From: Lacibacter luteus
GTDB lineage: Bacteria > Bacteroidota > Bacteroidia > Chitinophagales > Chitinophagaceae
Assembly (NCBI RefSeq): GCF_004118265.1
Contig: NZ_SDHW01000003.1
Location: 434,001-498,000, forward strand
Direction of reading: 5' to 3'
Length of the DNA stretch: 64,000 nt
Shown here: positions 50,192 to 57,935 of the stretch, one piece after another
Position numbering within the stretch: the stretch's first letter is position 1
How the letters are laid out: the number at the start of each line of letters is the position of its first letter
The notes under the pieces: generated by a model
What the model saw: the letters and a program-made list of their open reading frames with translations, nothing else
What the model was told of the DNA's origin: nothing
Databases searched by the model: none
Translations under genes and position numbers: made by a program

Positions 50192-50584
50192 ATGAACGAA
50201 GTTCAATACGATAAATACGGTTATAAGAAGAAGGGTGGTAAACGAAATCCCCGTCCTCAATTAGTTACAGTTTTTTGTGTCTTGCTGTTTGCCTGGGGCT
50301 TGTGGGAAATCGCATCGTCCTATACAGGCAATACAGCTTTAAACAAAAGTGGTGTAGATACATTGTATCCCGCTGTAAATGCGCTGATGATGGTGTTCTC
50401 ATTTGTGGCATTAAGCGGAGTGTGGAGTATGGAAAAATGGGGGCCGATCAGCTTTGTTATTGTTGTGGCATTAAAAATTGTTGTTGATTTATTATTCGGA
50501 CATTTCAACCCGATCTATTTTGTTGGTTTTATCCCTGCAGCATTATTCCTGCTGAACATGAAAAAAATGCGGCGCACAGATTAG
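50192..50584 (+). CDS. Small four-helix membrane protein, unknown function
   Basis: I do not recognise the family. The 130 residues start with a basic cytoplasmic tail (YDKYGYKKKGGKRNPRPQ) and then show four helices at about 22-40, 60-77, 83-102 and 105-122, ending in KKMRRTD. The gene begins 2 bases after the HIT gene stop, so translation of the two is likely linked. No motif suggests transport or catalysis. Confidence 0.7.
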   Translation: MNEVQYDKYGYKKKGGKRNPRPQLVTVFCVLLFAWGLWEIASSYTGNTALNKSGVDTLYPAVNALMMVFSFVALSGVWSMEKWGPISFVIVVALKIVVDLLFGHFNPIYFVGFIPAALFLLNMKKMRRTD

Positions 50585-50619
50585 ATAGCTGATGTAGTCA
50601 AGCTCTCTGCTTTATTGAT

Positions 50620-51186
50620 TCATTTCTTTTTTACACGTGCAGGATTTTGTTTTACAAAATCTTCCCAGTTTTTTACTTTTCCCAATCCCTTCAACAAAGG
50701 TTTGCTTGTTTGAAAGTGATGGCATAAAGCAACCGACAGTGCATCGGTAGCATCAAAGTATTTTGGTTTGGCTTTAAACTGTAAATGCTGTTGCAGCATT
50801 TGCCAAACCTGCTCTTTATCGGCATTACCATTACCGGTTACCGATTGTTTTACTTTTTTGGGAGAGTATTCTGTAACTGATAAACCAGAACTCATCGCTG
50901 TAGCAATGGCAACGCCTTGTGCCCGCCCCAGCTTCAGCATACTCTGCACGTTTTTTCCAAAAAAGGGCGCTTCAATCGCAAAGTCGGTAGGGTGGTGATG
51001 TTCGATGATCTCTTTTACTTTTTCGTGAATCAATTGCAGGCGCAGATAAATGTCTTTGTGCTTTGCCAGCTTCAGCACATCCATTTCAATTAAATGCAGT
51101 TTTTGCTGCTGTATACCAATAAGTCCGTAACCCATTACTACAGTACCCGGATCGATACCCAATATGATTTTAGAAAAACTTTGCAA
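50620..51186 (-). CDS. ruvC: Crossover junction endodeoxyribonuclease RuvC
   Basis: RuvC cuts Holliday junctions made by recombination, working with RuvAB. The 188 residues show KIILGIDPGTVVMGYGLI with the first catalytic Asp, FAIEAPFFGKNVQS with the Glu, and DATDALSVALCHH with the final Asp pair. The family N-terminus is reached just before KIILGID, and I choose a TTG codon about 6 residues upstream; an ATG further up would add a hydrophobic tail not seen in the family. With this start it overlaps the divergent membrane protein gene by 23 bases. ruvA and ruvB are not in the window. Confidence 0.93.
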   Translation of the reverse strand: MQSFSKIILGIDPGTVVMGYGLIGIQQQKLHLIEMDVLKLAKHKDIYLRLQLIHEKVKEIIEHHHPTDFAIEAPFFGKNVQSMLKLGRAQGVAIATAMSSGLSVTEYSPKKVKQSVTGNGNADKEQVWQMLQQHLQFKAKPKYFDATDALSVALCHHFQTSKPLLKGLGKVKNWEDFVKQNPARVKKK

Positions 51187-52210
51187 GGAGCAGATTATTT
51201 TTGACCAAAATAAACAGAAACTGAACAGGAACTTCAAAATCATTGTCAATTACTTTCTTGGCCCCGTACTTTTTGTGTGGATCAGCGTTTCGCTGTATAA
51301 CCAGGTAAAACAACAGCCTGATCTGCCCAATGCATGGCTACAGGTAAAACAGGCTTTTTACGGAGCAAACAGCTGGATGCTGTGGTTAGGAATTTTATTG
51401 ATGCCTGTTAACTGGGGATTGGAAGCATATAAATGGTACTTGCTGGTAAATAAGTTACAGCCATTTTCATTCAGCAAAGCATACGAGTCGGTATTGAGTG
51501 GTTTGTCGCTTGCCATGAATACACCCAACCGTGTGGGTGAGTATGGTGGCCGTATTGTTTACCTGCAACCACAAAACCGTTTAAAAGGGGTTGCACTTAC
51601 ATTGGTAAGCAGTGTGGGCCAGCTTTTGATCACTTTAGTTTGCGGGTTAGTGGCCTTGTTGCTCATGCGTAAACAAATTCAACTGGTACAGCTTGACGGT
51701 AATCATTTATCGGGCATATTGCTTCAGGTATTTTTATGGTCGGTGTTGTTTTTTATTGGTATTACCGCACTCTTTTTTTTCCGGATGCAGTTACTGGCGA
51801 AGATGCTGCAATGGATTCCATGGTTGAAAGAAAAGTTAGCGTTTGCAACTGTACTCGATTACTTAAATAACAAGACTTATTACAGCATATTATTTTATTC
51901 TTTTTTACGTTTTGTTGTTTTTGCCTTGCAATACGTTTTAATATGGCAGGCATTACGGGTAAATTTGCCCTGGTGGGAAGGTTTTTGGAGCATTGCATTA
52001 ATTTTCCTGGTAATGGCTATTGTACCGAGCTTTGCCATTGCTGATGTGGGCATCCGTGGTAAAGTGGCCATTGCAATTATAGGTGTGTTTAGCGCCAATA
52101 CATTGGCAATACTTGCAGGCAGCGTGTTGGTGTGGTTATTGAACCTTGTGTTGCCCGCCCTGGTAGGTAGTTTGTTGCTGCTGTCGATAAAAATATTTAA
52201 GGAACGATGA
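51164..52210 (+). CDS. Flippase-like (LPG synthase TM region) membrane protein
   Basis: This integral membrane protein of the UPF0104/AglD/MprF N-domain family has 348 residues and about eight helices. Hallmarks are the first helix IIVNYFLGPVLFVWISVSLYNQV, LEAYKWYLLVNKLQPFSFSKAYESVLSGLSLAMNTPNRVGEYGGR (the conserved NRxGE-type segment), and the late VPSFAIADVGIRGKVAI. Relatives move or modify lipid-linked groups. The ATG is the only usable start and overlaps the 5' end of ruvC on the other strand. No other lipid-modifying gene is adjacent. Confidence 0.86.
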   Translation: MILEKLCKEQIIFDQNKQKLNRNFKIIVNYFLGPVLFVWISVSLYNQVKQQPDLPNAWLQVKQAFYGANSWMLWLGILLMPVNWGLEAYKWYLLVNKLQPFSFSKAYESVLSGLSLAMNTPNRVGEYGGRIVYLQPQNRLKGVALTLVSSVGQLLITLVCGLVALLLMRKQIQLVQLDGNHLSGILLQVFLWSVLFFIGITALFFFRMQLLAKMLQWIPWLKEKLAFATVLDYLNNKTYYSILFYSFLRFVVFALQYVLIWQALRVNLPWWEGFWSIALIFLVMAIVPSFAIADVGIRGKVAIAIIGVFSANTLAILAGSVLVWLLNLVLPALVGSLLLLSIKIFKER

Positions 52211-52297
52211 AACCATCTGTGCAAAAGCATTGTCTATATACAAAATCTGCCGGGAGGATCCGGCCAAGTGGAATTGAAAAGCATTAAAACCTGTGGC

Positions 52298-53101
52298 ATG
52301 AAGAGCATTGTAGTATTGTTAAGTTTTTTATTACTGTCGTTTACAAACCAGCCAACCGTAACAGGCGACGAATTTTGTGGAAATATCCGTAATACAGCCT
52401 GGCACGCAGGCGAATCAATAAACTATCATGTGTATTACACGCTTGCAGGAATTTATGTTTATGGCGGCGAAGCAAATTTCAATATCTACAATGAACGTTA
52501 CAATGGTAAGCCCGTTTATCATTTAGTGGGCGATGGTAAAACAAACTCCTTTTTTGATGGATTCTTTAAAGTGCGGGATAAATACGAAAGTTATATTGAC
52601 ACCGCTACTTTGCAACCATACAAGTTTGTACGTAATATGCTTGAAGGTGATTTTAAAAAATTTGAAACCGTAACGTTTAATCAGCAGGCAAACACAGCCA
52701 CATCGCAGGGCGGAACATTTAAAACACCTGAATGTATACAGGATGTATTAAGTGCCATATACTATTCACGTAATATCGACTTTAATAAATACAAACCCGG
52801 CGATCGCATACCTTTCAATATGTTTATTGATGATAAGACGTATGGGTTATACATACGCTATCTCGGTAAAGAAAAAATAAAAACCAAGTACGGAAAGTTT
52901 AATGCCATTAAGTTTAAGCCTCTTTTAATTGAGGGTACCATTTTTAAAGGTGGTGAAAAAATGACGGTGTGGGTAAGTGATGATGCCAACCGTATTCCTG
53001 TACGTATTGAAAGCCCCATTTCTGTAGGTAGTGTAAAAGTGGATATGATGGGTTACAAGAATACACGGTATAAATTAACCGGCCTCATCAGTACGAAATA
53101 G
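52298..53101 (+). CDS. DUF3108 exported protein
   Basis: This exported or periplasmic Bacteroidota protein has 267 residues with signal peptide MKSIVVLLSFLLLSFTNQP. The DUF3108 pattern runs WHAGESINYHVYYTLAGIYVYGGEANFNI, KVRDKYESYIDTATLQPYKFVRNMLEGDFKKFE, FNMFIDDKTYGLYIRYLGKE and VSDDANRIPVRIESPISVGSVKVDM. The fold is thought to be a LolA-like half-barrel, but no function is established. A GTG 30 bases upstream is a less likely start. It is followed by a REP-like hairpin. Confidence 0.83.
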   Translation: MKSIVVLLSFLLLSFTNQPTVTGDEFCGNIRNTAWHAGESINYHVYYTLAGIYVYGGEANFNIYNERYNGKPVYHLVGDGKTNSFFDGFFKVRDKYESYIDTATLQPYKFVRNMLEGDFKKFETVTFNQQANTATSQGGTFKTPECIQDVLSAIYYSRNIDFNKYKPGDRIPFNMFIDDKTYGLYIRYLGKEKIKTKYGKFNAIKFKPLLIEGTIFKGGEKMTVWVSDDANRIPVRIESPISVGSVKVDMMGYKNTRYKLTGLISTK

Positions 53102-53130
53102 TTAGAGGTAAGGTACAATAGTGAGAGTGA

Positions 53131-53167
53131 GTCCTGAGCGAACCCGATAGCTACCGGGTCGAAGGAC
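53131..53167. repeat. REP-like nested hairpin
   Basis: GTCCT / AGGAC arms enclose an inner palindrome ACCCG-A-TAGCTA-C-CGGGT. It lies between the convergent DUF3108 and MBL-fold genes and may also serve as their terminator, though no U-run follows. I recall similar TTCGCTCAGGAC-type elements in other Bacteroidota genomes. Confidence 0.7.
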
Positions 53168-53177
53168 GGTTCTGTAA

Positions 53178-54038
53178 CTATACTTCTTCCAAACGAAAAC
53201 TCTCCTTCATTCTTATTCCTTTCTCTGTTTGATGCACCGTACAGCATTCGATCTTCGGATCGTGTTCAAAGAACAGGATATAATCATTCTCCACAGCTTC
53301 GGTTAAGAACGCTTTCTTCTCACTCAACGTTGTAAGCGGAAACATATCATACGCCATTACATACGGAATAGGAATATGTGCAGCTGCAGGAAGCAAGTCG
53401 GCCATGTACACAATCGTTTTACCCTTGTAGTTGATCTGCGGCAGCATCATACTTTCGGTATGACCACTTACAAAACGAACAGAGATATTTTCGTTAAACA
53501 CCGAAGATGATAGCTGGTGGAACTTCCGTTCGCCCGGAACAATAAATTTCAACTGACCGCTTTCTTCTATCGGCAGAATGTTTTCTTTGAGGAAAGATGC
53601 TTTTTCCCTGTCGTTTGGTTGTGTAGCCCATTTCCAATGTGCTTCATTACTCCAGTAAGTTGCGTTCTTAAATGCAGTTACCAATTTGCCATCAACCAGA
53701 TCAACAGCTCCACCACAATGATCGAAATGTAAGTGGGTAAGAATTACATCAGTTATATCATCTTTACTGAAACCATGTTTTGCCAATGATTTCTCCAGTG
53801 TGTCATCGCCATGCAAATAATAATGGCTCCAGAATTTTTCATCCTGTTTGGTACCGTTACCTGTATCAACCAATATCAACCGATCTCCATCTTGTATTAA
53901 TAAACAACGCAAGGCCCAGCTGCACAGATTATTTTCATCAGCAGGGTTTAGTTTGTTCCACATACTTTTTGGCACCACACCAAACATAGCACCGCCATCT
54001 AATTTAAAATAACCGGTATCGATCGTATAAAGTTTCAT
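53178..54038 (-). CDS. MBL-fold metallo-hydrolase
   Basis: This zinc-dependent hydrolase of the metallo-beta-lactamase superfamily, 286 residues, resembles AiiA-like lactonases. The metal motif THLHFDHCGG lies about 100 residues in, a second His in SGHTESMMLPQ, an Asp in YMADLLP, and the last His in LFFEHDPKIE. The N-terminus (YTIDTGYFKLDGGAMFGVVPKSMW) is typical of this subgroup. Its start overlaps the stop of the MFS gene by 4 bases (ATGA), so the two are translationally coupled. The substrate is unknown. Confidence 0.9.
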   Translation of the reverse strand: MKLYTIDTGYFKLDGGAMFGVVPKSMWNKLNPADENNLCSWALRCLLIQDGDRLILVDTGNGTKQDEKFWSHYYLHGDDTLEKSLAKHGFSKDDITDVILTHLHFDHCGGAVDLVDGKLVTAFKNATYWSNEAHWKWATQPNDREKASFLKENILPIEESGQLKFIVPGERKFHQLSSSVFNENISVRFVSGHTESMMLPQINYKGKTIVYMADLLPAAAHIPIPYVMAYDMFPLTTLSEKKAFLTEAVENDYILFFEHDPKIECCTVHQTEKGIRMKESFRLEEV

Positions 54039-55330
54039 GACAATGCAGTTTGTTCTTTACGTTGTGTACGCAAGGTATGCCAAAGAAATACAAGACCCAG
54101 TACAAAGAATATGATGAGTACCAGTATGGAGTTACGCATATTCTTCGTAATGCCTTCAATAAAACCAAAAGAGAACAGACCGATAACAATGGCAAACTTT
54201 TCTGTTACATCATAAAAGCTAAAGAACGAAGTAGTATCTTTTGTTGCAGGCATCAGCTTGGCGTATGTTGCACGGCTCAATGCCTGTATGCCACCCATTA
54301 CCAAACCAACAAACGAAGCAACAATATAAAAATGCATTTCAGTCTGAATATAATAACCACCAACACATGCACATATCCACAACAACACGGTAAAAATGAG
54401 TACCTGTATATTACCAAACCTTCCGGAAAGTCTCGACATTAGCAACGCACCAAGAATTGCAACAAGCTGTAGCAGCACAGCTGTAATGATCAGCTTTACA
54501 TTTTCAAGGTTCAGAACCTTAATGCCGAAATCAATGGCAACGAGCAACACTGTTTGCACACCCATGCTGTAGAAGAAAAAAGCTGTTAAGAAACGTTTCA
54601 GCACAGGCATATTCGCAACCTGTTTCCACACCAATCGTAATTCATGAAAACCATTTACCAGCACATGCTTTTTTAATTTACGTTCGGTTTTGTTGCTTTG
54701 GTTGGGTAAACGGCTGAAGGGAATTTGTGCAAACACAACCCACCAAACACCAACCAACAGGAACGTGATCTTTAAAGGAAGTGCAGGATTTTCTTTCATT
54801 ACTACCACCAATGCAAAGCCCACCATCTGCAACAAAACACTGCCGATATAACCCATAGTAAAACCTTTTGCACTGATGCGGTCCATATCTTCTTCGGCTG
54901 CTATTTCCGGTAAGTAAGAGTTGTAAAACACCTGCGAACCATAAAACCCAATACCTGCAAACATGAAACAAACAAGCCCGAGTGTTACATGATCTTTATC
55001 AAAAAAGAACATGGTAGAACAACTGATGGCGCCGAGGTAACAAAAGAACCGCATGAAGTTTTTCTTATTGCCTTTATAATCGGCAATAGAAGAAAGAATA
55101 GGTGATAACAATGCAATGAGCAGGAAACCAAAGGCTAACACATAATCCTTCAACTCTGTGTTTACAAATGTTCTTCCGAGAAAAGTGATACCGTCAGGGA
55201 AGTTTTTTATACCTGTTACGGCTGCATAGTAGGCCGGAAAAAAAGTAGTGGTAATAACAAGATTGTAAACACTGTTGGCCCAATCGTACATGGCCCAACC
55301 GTTTACTATTTTTTTAGAAGCAGTCTGCAT
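54035..55330 (-). CDS. MFS transporter, Atg22/UMF1-like
   Basis: This major facilitator superfamily permease has 431 residues and twelve helices, starting KKIVNGWAMYDWANSVYNLVITTTFFPAYY, the recognised opening of the UMF1 (vacuole effluxer Atg22-like) family. SIADYKGNKKNFMRFFCYLG in the loop between helices 2 and 3 and VMGGIQALSRATYAKLMP in the second half are also typical. Its bacterial substrates are unknown. It shares an ATGA junction with the MBL hydrolase gene, so transport and hydrolysis of one compound is a reasonable guess but not shown. Confidence 0.88.
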   Translation of the reverse strand: MQTASKKIVNGWAMYDWANSVYNLVITTTFFPAYYAAVTGIKNFPDGITFLGRTFVNTELKDYVLAFGFLLIALLSPILSSIADYKGNKKNFMRFFCYLGAISCSTMFFFDKDHVTLGLVCFMFAGIGFYGSQVFYNSYLPEIAAEEDMDRISAKGFTMGYIGSVLLQMVGFALVVVMKENPALPLKITFLLVGVWWVVFAQIPFSRLPNQSNKTERKLKKHVLVNGFHELRLVWKQVANMPVLKRFLTAFFFYSMGVQTVLLVAIDFGIKVLNLENVKLIITAVLLQLVAILGALLMSRLSGRFGNIQVLIFTVLLWICACVGGYYIQTEMHFYIVASFVGLVMGGIQALSRATYAKLMPATKDTTSFFSFYDVTEKFAIVIGLFSFGFIEGITKNMRNSILVLIIFFVLGLVFLWHTLRTQRKEQTALS

Positions 55331-55394
55331 AAGATGGTTTTAAGTGGAGCAGGTATAACCCTGTTCTATGAAAATAGCACAATAAACCGAAATG

Positions 55395-56216
55395 TTATTT
55401 CAGGTAACCGGTCATGAACAGGATGAGGAGAATGATACCCGCAATAATTCTGTACCAACCAAACAAACGGAACCCATGCTTCTGCAGAAAGCCGATAAAG
55501 AATTTAATGGCCAGCATCGCTACAACAAAGGCCACCACATTACCAATAATGAAGGCCTGGGTATTTTGTGTTGATGAAAGAATAAGATCGTAGCCTTTCA
55601 TTTCAACACCATTCTCGTTCCAGTCTTTTAAGAATAATGAATAACCGGTAGCAGCTGCCATGGTCGGCACAGCAAGAAAGAACGAGAATTCAGCAGCCAA
55701 TGAACGTGTAAGCTTTTGCTGCATACCACCAATTATGCTGGCTGCACTGCGGCTTACCCCGGGTATCATGGCAACACATTGCCACAAACCAATGATGAAT
55801 GCTTTGCCAAAGGAGATATCTTTTTCTTCGCTGATGGTATGTTGCTTGAAAATATTATCAATGAACAGTAAAACAACACCGCCTATCAACAATGTAATGG
55901 AAACAGTCAGCGGACTTTCAAGTAATGCATCTATCTGATCGCTGAAGAGTTTGCCCAGCACCAGTGCCGGTATTACAGCAACAATGAGCTTTGCATAAAA
56001 TTGCCAGTTCTGAACCTGTATAAATTTTTTCCAGTATAAAACAACAACACTGAGGATAGCTCCCAGCTGTATAGCAACAGTAAACAGTTTGGTAAAATTG
56101 GTTGGGGGTACATTCATCAAACGCTCGGCAAGGATCATGTGGCCGGTAGAAGAAACAGGAAGATATTCAGTTAAACCTTCTACGATTGCGATGATGATGG
56201 ATTCAATTGTATTCAC
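55395..56216 (-). CDS. uppP: Undecaprenyl-diphosphate phosphatase
   Basis: UppP (BacA) removes a phosphate from undecaprenyl diphosphate to recycle the lipid carrier for peptidoglycan and surface glycans, and its level affects bacitracin resistance. The 273 residues begin at GTG with NTIESIIIAIVEGLTEYLPVSSTGHMILAERL (the first signature, with the catalytic Glu), and later GLWQCVAMIPGVSRSAASIIGG with the second Arg/Ser motif. Eight helices are visible. An upstream ATG would read into repeat DNA. It follows the DUF3098 gene in the order ftsX-DUF3098-uppP, which I recognise from other Bacteroidota. Confidence 0.95.
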   Translation of the reverse strand: MNTIESIIIAIVEGLTEYLPVSSTGHMILAERLMNVPPTNFTKLFTVAIQLGAILSVVVLYWKKFIQVQNWQFYAKLIVAVIPALVLGKLFSDQIDALLESPLTVSITLLIGGVVLLFIDNIFKQHTISEEKDISFGKAFIIGLWQCVAMIPGVSRSAASIIGGMQQKLTRSLAAEFSFFLAVPTMAAATGYSLFLKDWNENGVEMKGYDLILSSTQNTQAFIIGNVVAFVVAMLAIKFFIGFLQKHGFRLFGWYRIIAGIILLILFMTGYLK

Positions 56217-56225
56217 GAAGAGAAA

Positions 56226-56323
56226 TTTGAGAAGTTGAAAATTTGAGAATTTGAAAATGAAAAAAGCCAATTCAAAAATTCGAAATCAATTTTCAAATTT
56301 TCAAATTGGCTCATCTTCAAATT
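56226..56323. repeat. Inverted octamer word array between DUF3098 gene and uppP
   Basis: Left arm octamers are TTTGAGAA, GTTGAAAA, TTTGAGAA, TTTGAAAA (56226-56257); right arm octamers are TTTTCAAA, TTTTCAAA, TTGGCTCA, TCTTCAAA (56290-56321). An inner 8-bp stem AGCCAATT (56265-56272) / AATTGGCT (56304-56311) pairs the arms. The array spans nearly the whole intergenic gap. Confidence 0.85.
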
Positions 56324-56330
56324 ATATAGC

Positions 56331-56567
56331 TTACTCTTTTGGTTTTTTCATAATGGCGTAGATCTCCAGGATCAAACCACCAATAATCAAAATGGGAGCA
56401 AGTGTAATACGACGGAAGCTGTACACTTCCTCTTTATTGAACACATTGGGGTCGGCACTTTTGCCACCGATCATTAACAGGAAACCGGCAAGCATTACCA
56501 CGCCGCCAATCAACATCCACTTATAGTTTTCTTTTGTAAAAATGCCTGCAATTTTTTTCTGGCTCAT
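56331..56567 (-). CDS. DUF3098 small membrane protein
   Basis: This 78-residue protein has two transmembrane helices (about 15-33 and 51-69), MSQKKIAGIFTKENYKWMLIGGVVMLAG as its opening, and FNKEEVYSFRRITLAPILIIGGLI. It matches DUF3098, a Bacteroidota-specific family always seen, to my knowledge, near ftsX or uppP. A longer frame from 56627 would read the heptamer array and is rejected. It may help link division (FtsX) and lipid-carrier recycling (UppP), but this is only a guess from position. Confidence 0.88.
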   Translation of the reverse strand: MSQKKIAGIFTKENYKWMLIGGVVMLAGFLLMIGGKSADPNVFNKEEVYSFRRITLAPILIIGGLILEIYAIMKKPKE

Positions 56568-56617
56568 AGTCTCGTTTTGAGGGGTGCAATATAAGGATTT
56601 TGGGGTAGTTGATGGAT

Positions 56618-56687
56618 CATGGTTCATAGTTCATGGAAAAAACAAAGGCGGTCTTTCTATGAACCATGAACTATTAACTATGAACTA
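56618..56687. repeat. Inverted heptamer word array between ftsX and DUF3098 gene
   Basis: The left arm reads CATGGTT, CATAGTT, CATGG; the right arm CTATGAA, CCATGAA, CTATTAA, CTATGAA, CTA. A perfect 13-base pairing joins 56617-56629 with 56657-56669. The last partial word (CTA, 56685-56687) is the ftsX stop codon read on the other strand. Confidence 0.85.
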
Positions 56688-57563
56688 ATACAATTCATCC
56701 AACTTCATCCGCAAATACTTCATTACGCTGCGGTGTGTGCTGTACAACGAAATACCTACACCAATTACAATGATGGAGCCAAAGAGAATGAGATAGATCT
56801 TCGGATCACGAAGCGCTTTCATATCCGGAATATAACTTTCGGCCCAGGTAATAACTGCCCATATAGCTGCAATGGCAATGCCTGCGCTGATGAGACCGTT
56901 CACAATAGCCCGCACATTCATTGGTTTTACAATAAACCCACGGGTAGCGCCCACCATCTGCATGGTTTTAATCAAAAAACGGTTGCTGAACATGGCCAGG
57001 CGAATGGTTGTGTCAATCGACACAATAACGATGGCGCTGAGTAAAATTGCCACCACCAGCAAGGCCAATCCAATCTTCCTGGCCCTGTCGTTAAGCGATG
57101 TTACAAGGTCTTTGGGGTATTGTATTTCGCTGATAACACCGGGGAATTTGCTGTTGAGGTCGGCTGTAATTTTATCCAGGCTGTCTTTTTGCACATAATC
57201 GGCTTTGGCAAAAAAGTCGATGCTTTCGGGCAGGGGATTCTCATCGAGAATCTTATCCCAGCTTTCGTTGCCGTCTTTATTATAAATTTCTTTGGCCATT
57301 TCTTTATTTACATAGGCCGAAGATTTTACATAGGGCTGCGCCGCTACGTAGGTTGTTAAACTGTCGATCGATTTTTTGTTGGTGGTGCTCAGCCATGCAT
57401 GAAACTGGATGTTTTCACGCAGGGTGTTACCCACTTTTTGAAAATTTAAGAAGATCCATCCTAAAATACCGAGAATGAAGAGCACCAGGGCCACACCAAT
57501 GATACTGTAGAGGTAAGATGGTTTGGAACGTTTCATCGATGCTTTGTTCGGTTGTTGCGCCAT
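56685..57563 (-). CDS. ftsX: Cell division protein FtsX
   Basis: FtsX with the ATPase FtsE forms a membrane complex that activates septal peptidoglycan hydrolases. The 292 residues show a basic N-terminal tail (about 1-20), one helix (about 21-42), a periplasmic domain with FHAWLSTTNKKSIDSLTTYV, then three helices at about 165-190, 212-238 and 255-277 with RLAMFSNRFLIKTMQMVGATRGFIVKPM, the FtsX signature. ftsE is not adjacent. It leads the leftward ftsX-DUF3098-uppP run; both gaps in this run are filled by word arrays. Confidence 0.92.
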   Translation of the reverse strand: MAQQPNKASMKRSKPSYLYSIIGVALVLFILGILGWIFLNFQKVGNTLRENIQFHAWLSTTNKKSIDSLTTYVAAQPYVKSSAYVNKEMAKEIYNKDGNESWDKILDENPLPESIDFFAKADYVQKDSLDKITADLNSKFPGVISEIQYPKDLVTSLNDRARKIGLALLVVAILLSAIVIVSIDTTIRLAMFSNRFLIKTMQMVGATRGFIVKPMNVRAIVNGLISAGIAIAAIWAVITWAESYIPDMKALRDPKIYLILFGSIIVIGVGISLYSTHRSVMKYLRMKLDELY

Positions 57564-57935
57564 GCCGTAAAATTTTGTAAGTTCTTGAAAATGAAAAATC
57601 CCGCCCTACACAGGATACGGGCAAATTTAGCAGAAATCTCCTGCACAAGCCCCGTAATCCTTAATTTTGTTGCCCGTAAAACGGGTGCTTTCTGTACTTA
57701 TTTTACGGGTGGTGCAGAAATGCTGCATAAAGAAGTTTTTTTAAGTCTTCTTTCACAGCTTTGGGCATCGTTCCTTGCGTCGCACACTTCGGGTGCAATG
57801 CAAGGCTCAGCAAACAGATTACACAAAGTTCACCAAGACCGGCACAAAGTACACAGAGCTTTGCGTTCTTTGAGAATTCCTTTGTGTACTTCGTGAAACA
57901 AAAAATCGATTATCACAAACTAACCGCAACGGTAC
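57564..57935. repeat. 372-base gap between ftsX and leuS, a cluster of repeats
   Basis: No gene is seen. In order it holds CCCGTAAAA / TTTTACGGG arms (57673-57681, 57701-57709), an AAAGAAG / CTTCTTT pair near 57730-57752, a nested hairpin CCTTGC-GCAC / GTGC-GCAAGG (57773-57805), and a 9-base word array with opposed arms (57822-57897). The leuS promoter must lie here, but no clear TAnnTTTG was found. Confidence 0.7.
57822..57897. repeat. Inverted 9-base word array upstream of leuS
   Basis: Left words are CACAAAGTT, CACCAAGAC, then CACAAAGTA, CACAGAGCT; right words are CTTTGAGAA, CTTTGTGTA, CTTCGTGAA. Fourteen of 16 bases of 57843-57858 pair with 57880-57895. Confidence 0.8.

Noticed and set aside
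56568-56627. Longer N-terminus of the DUF3098 protein
   Set aside because: The first 20 residues would come partly from the word array and are not part of the family; the inner ATG matches the family start.
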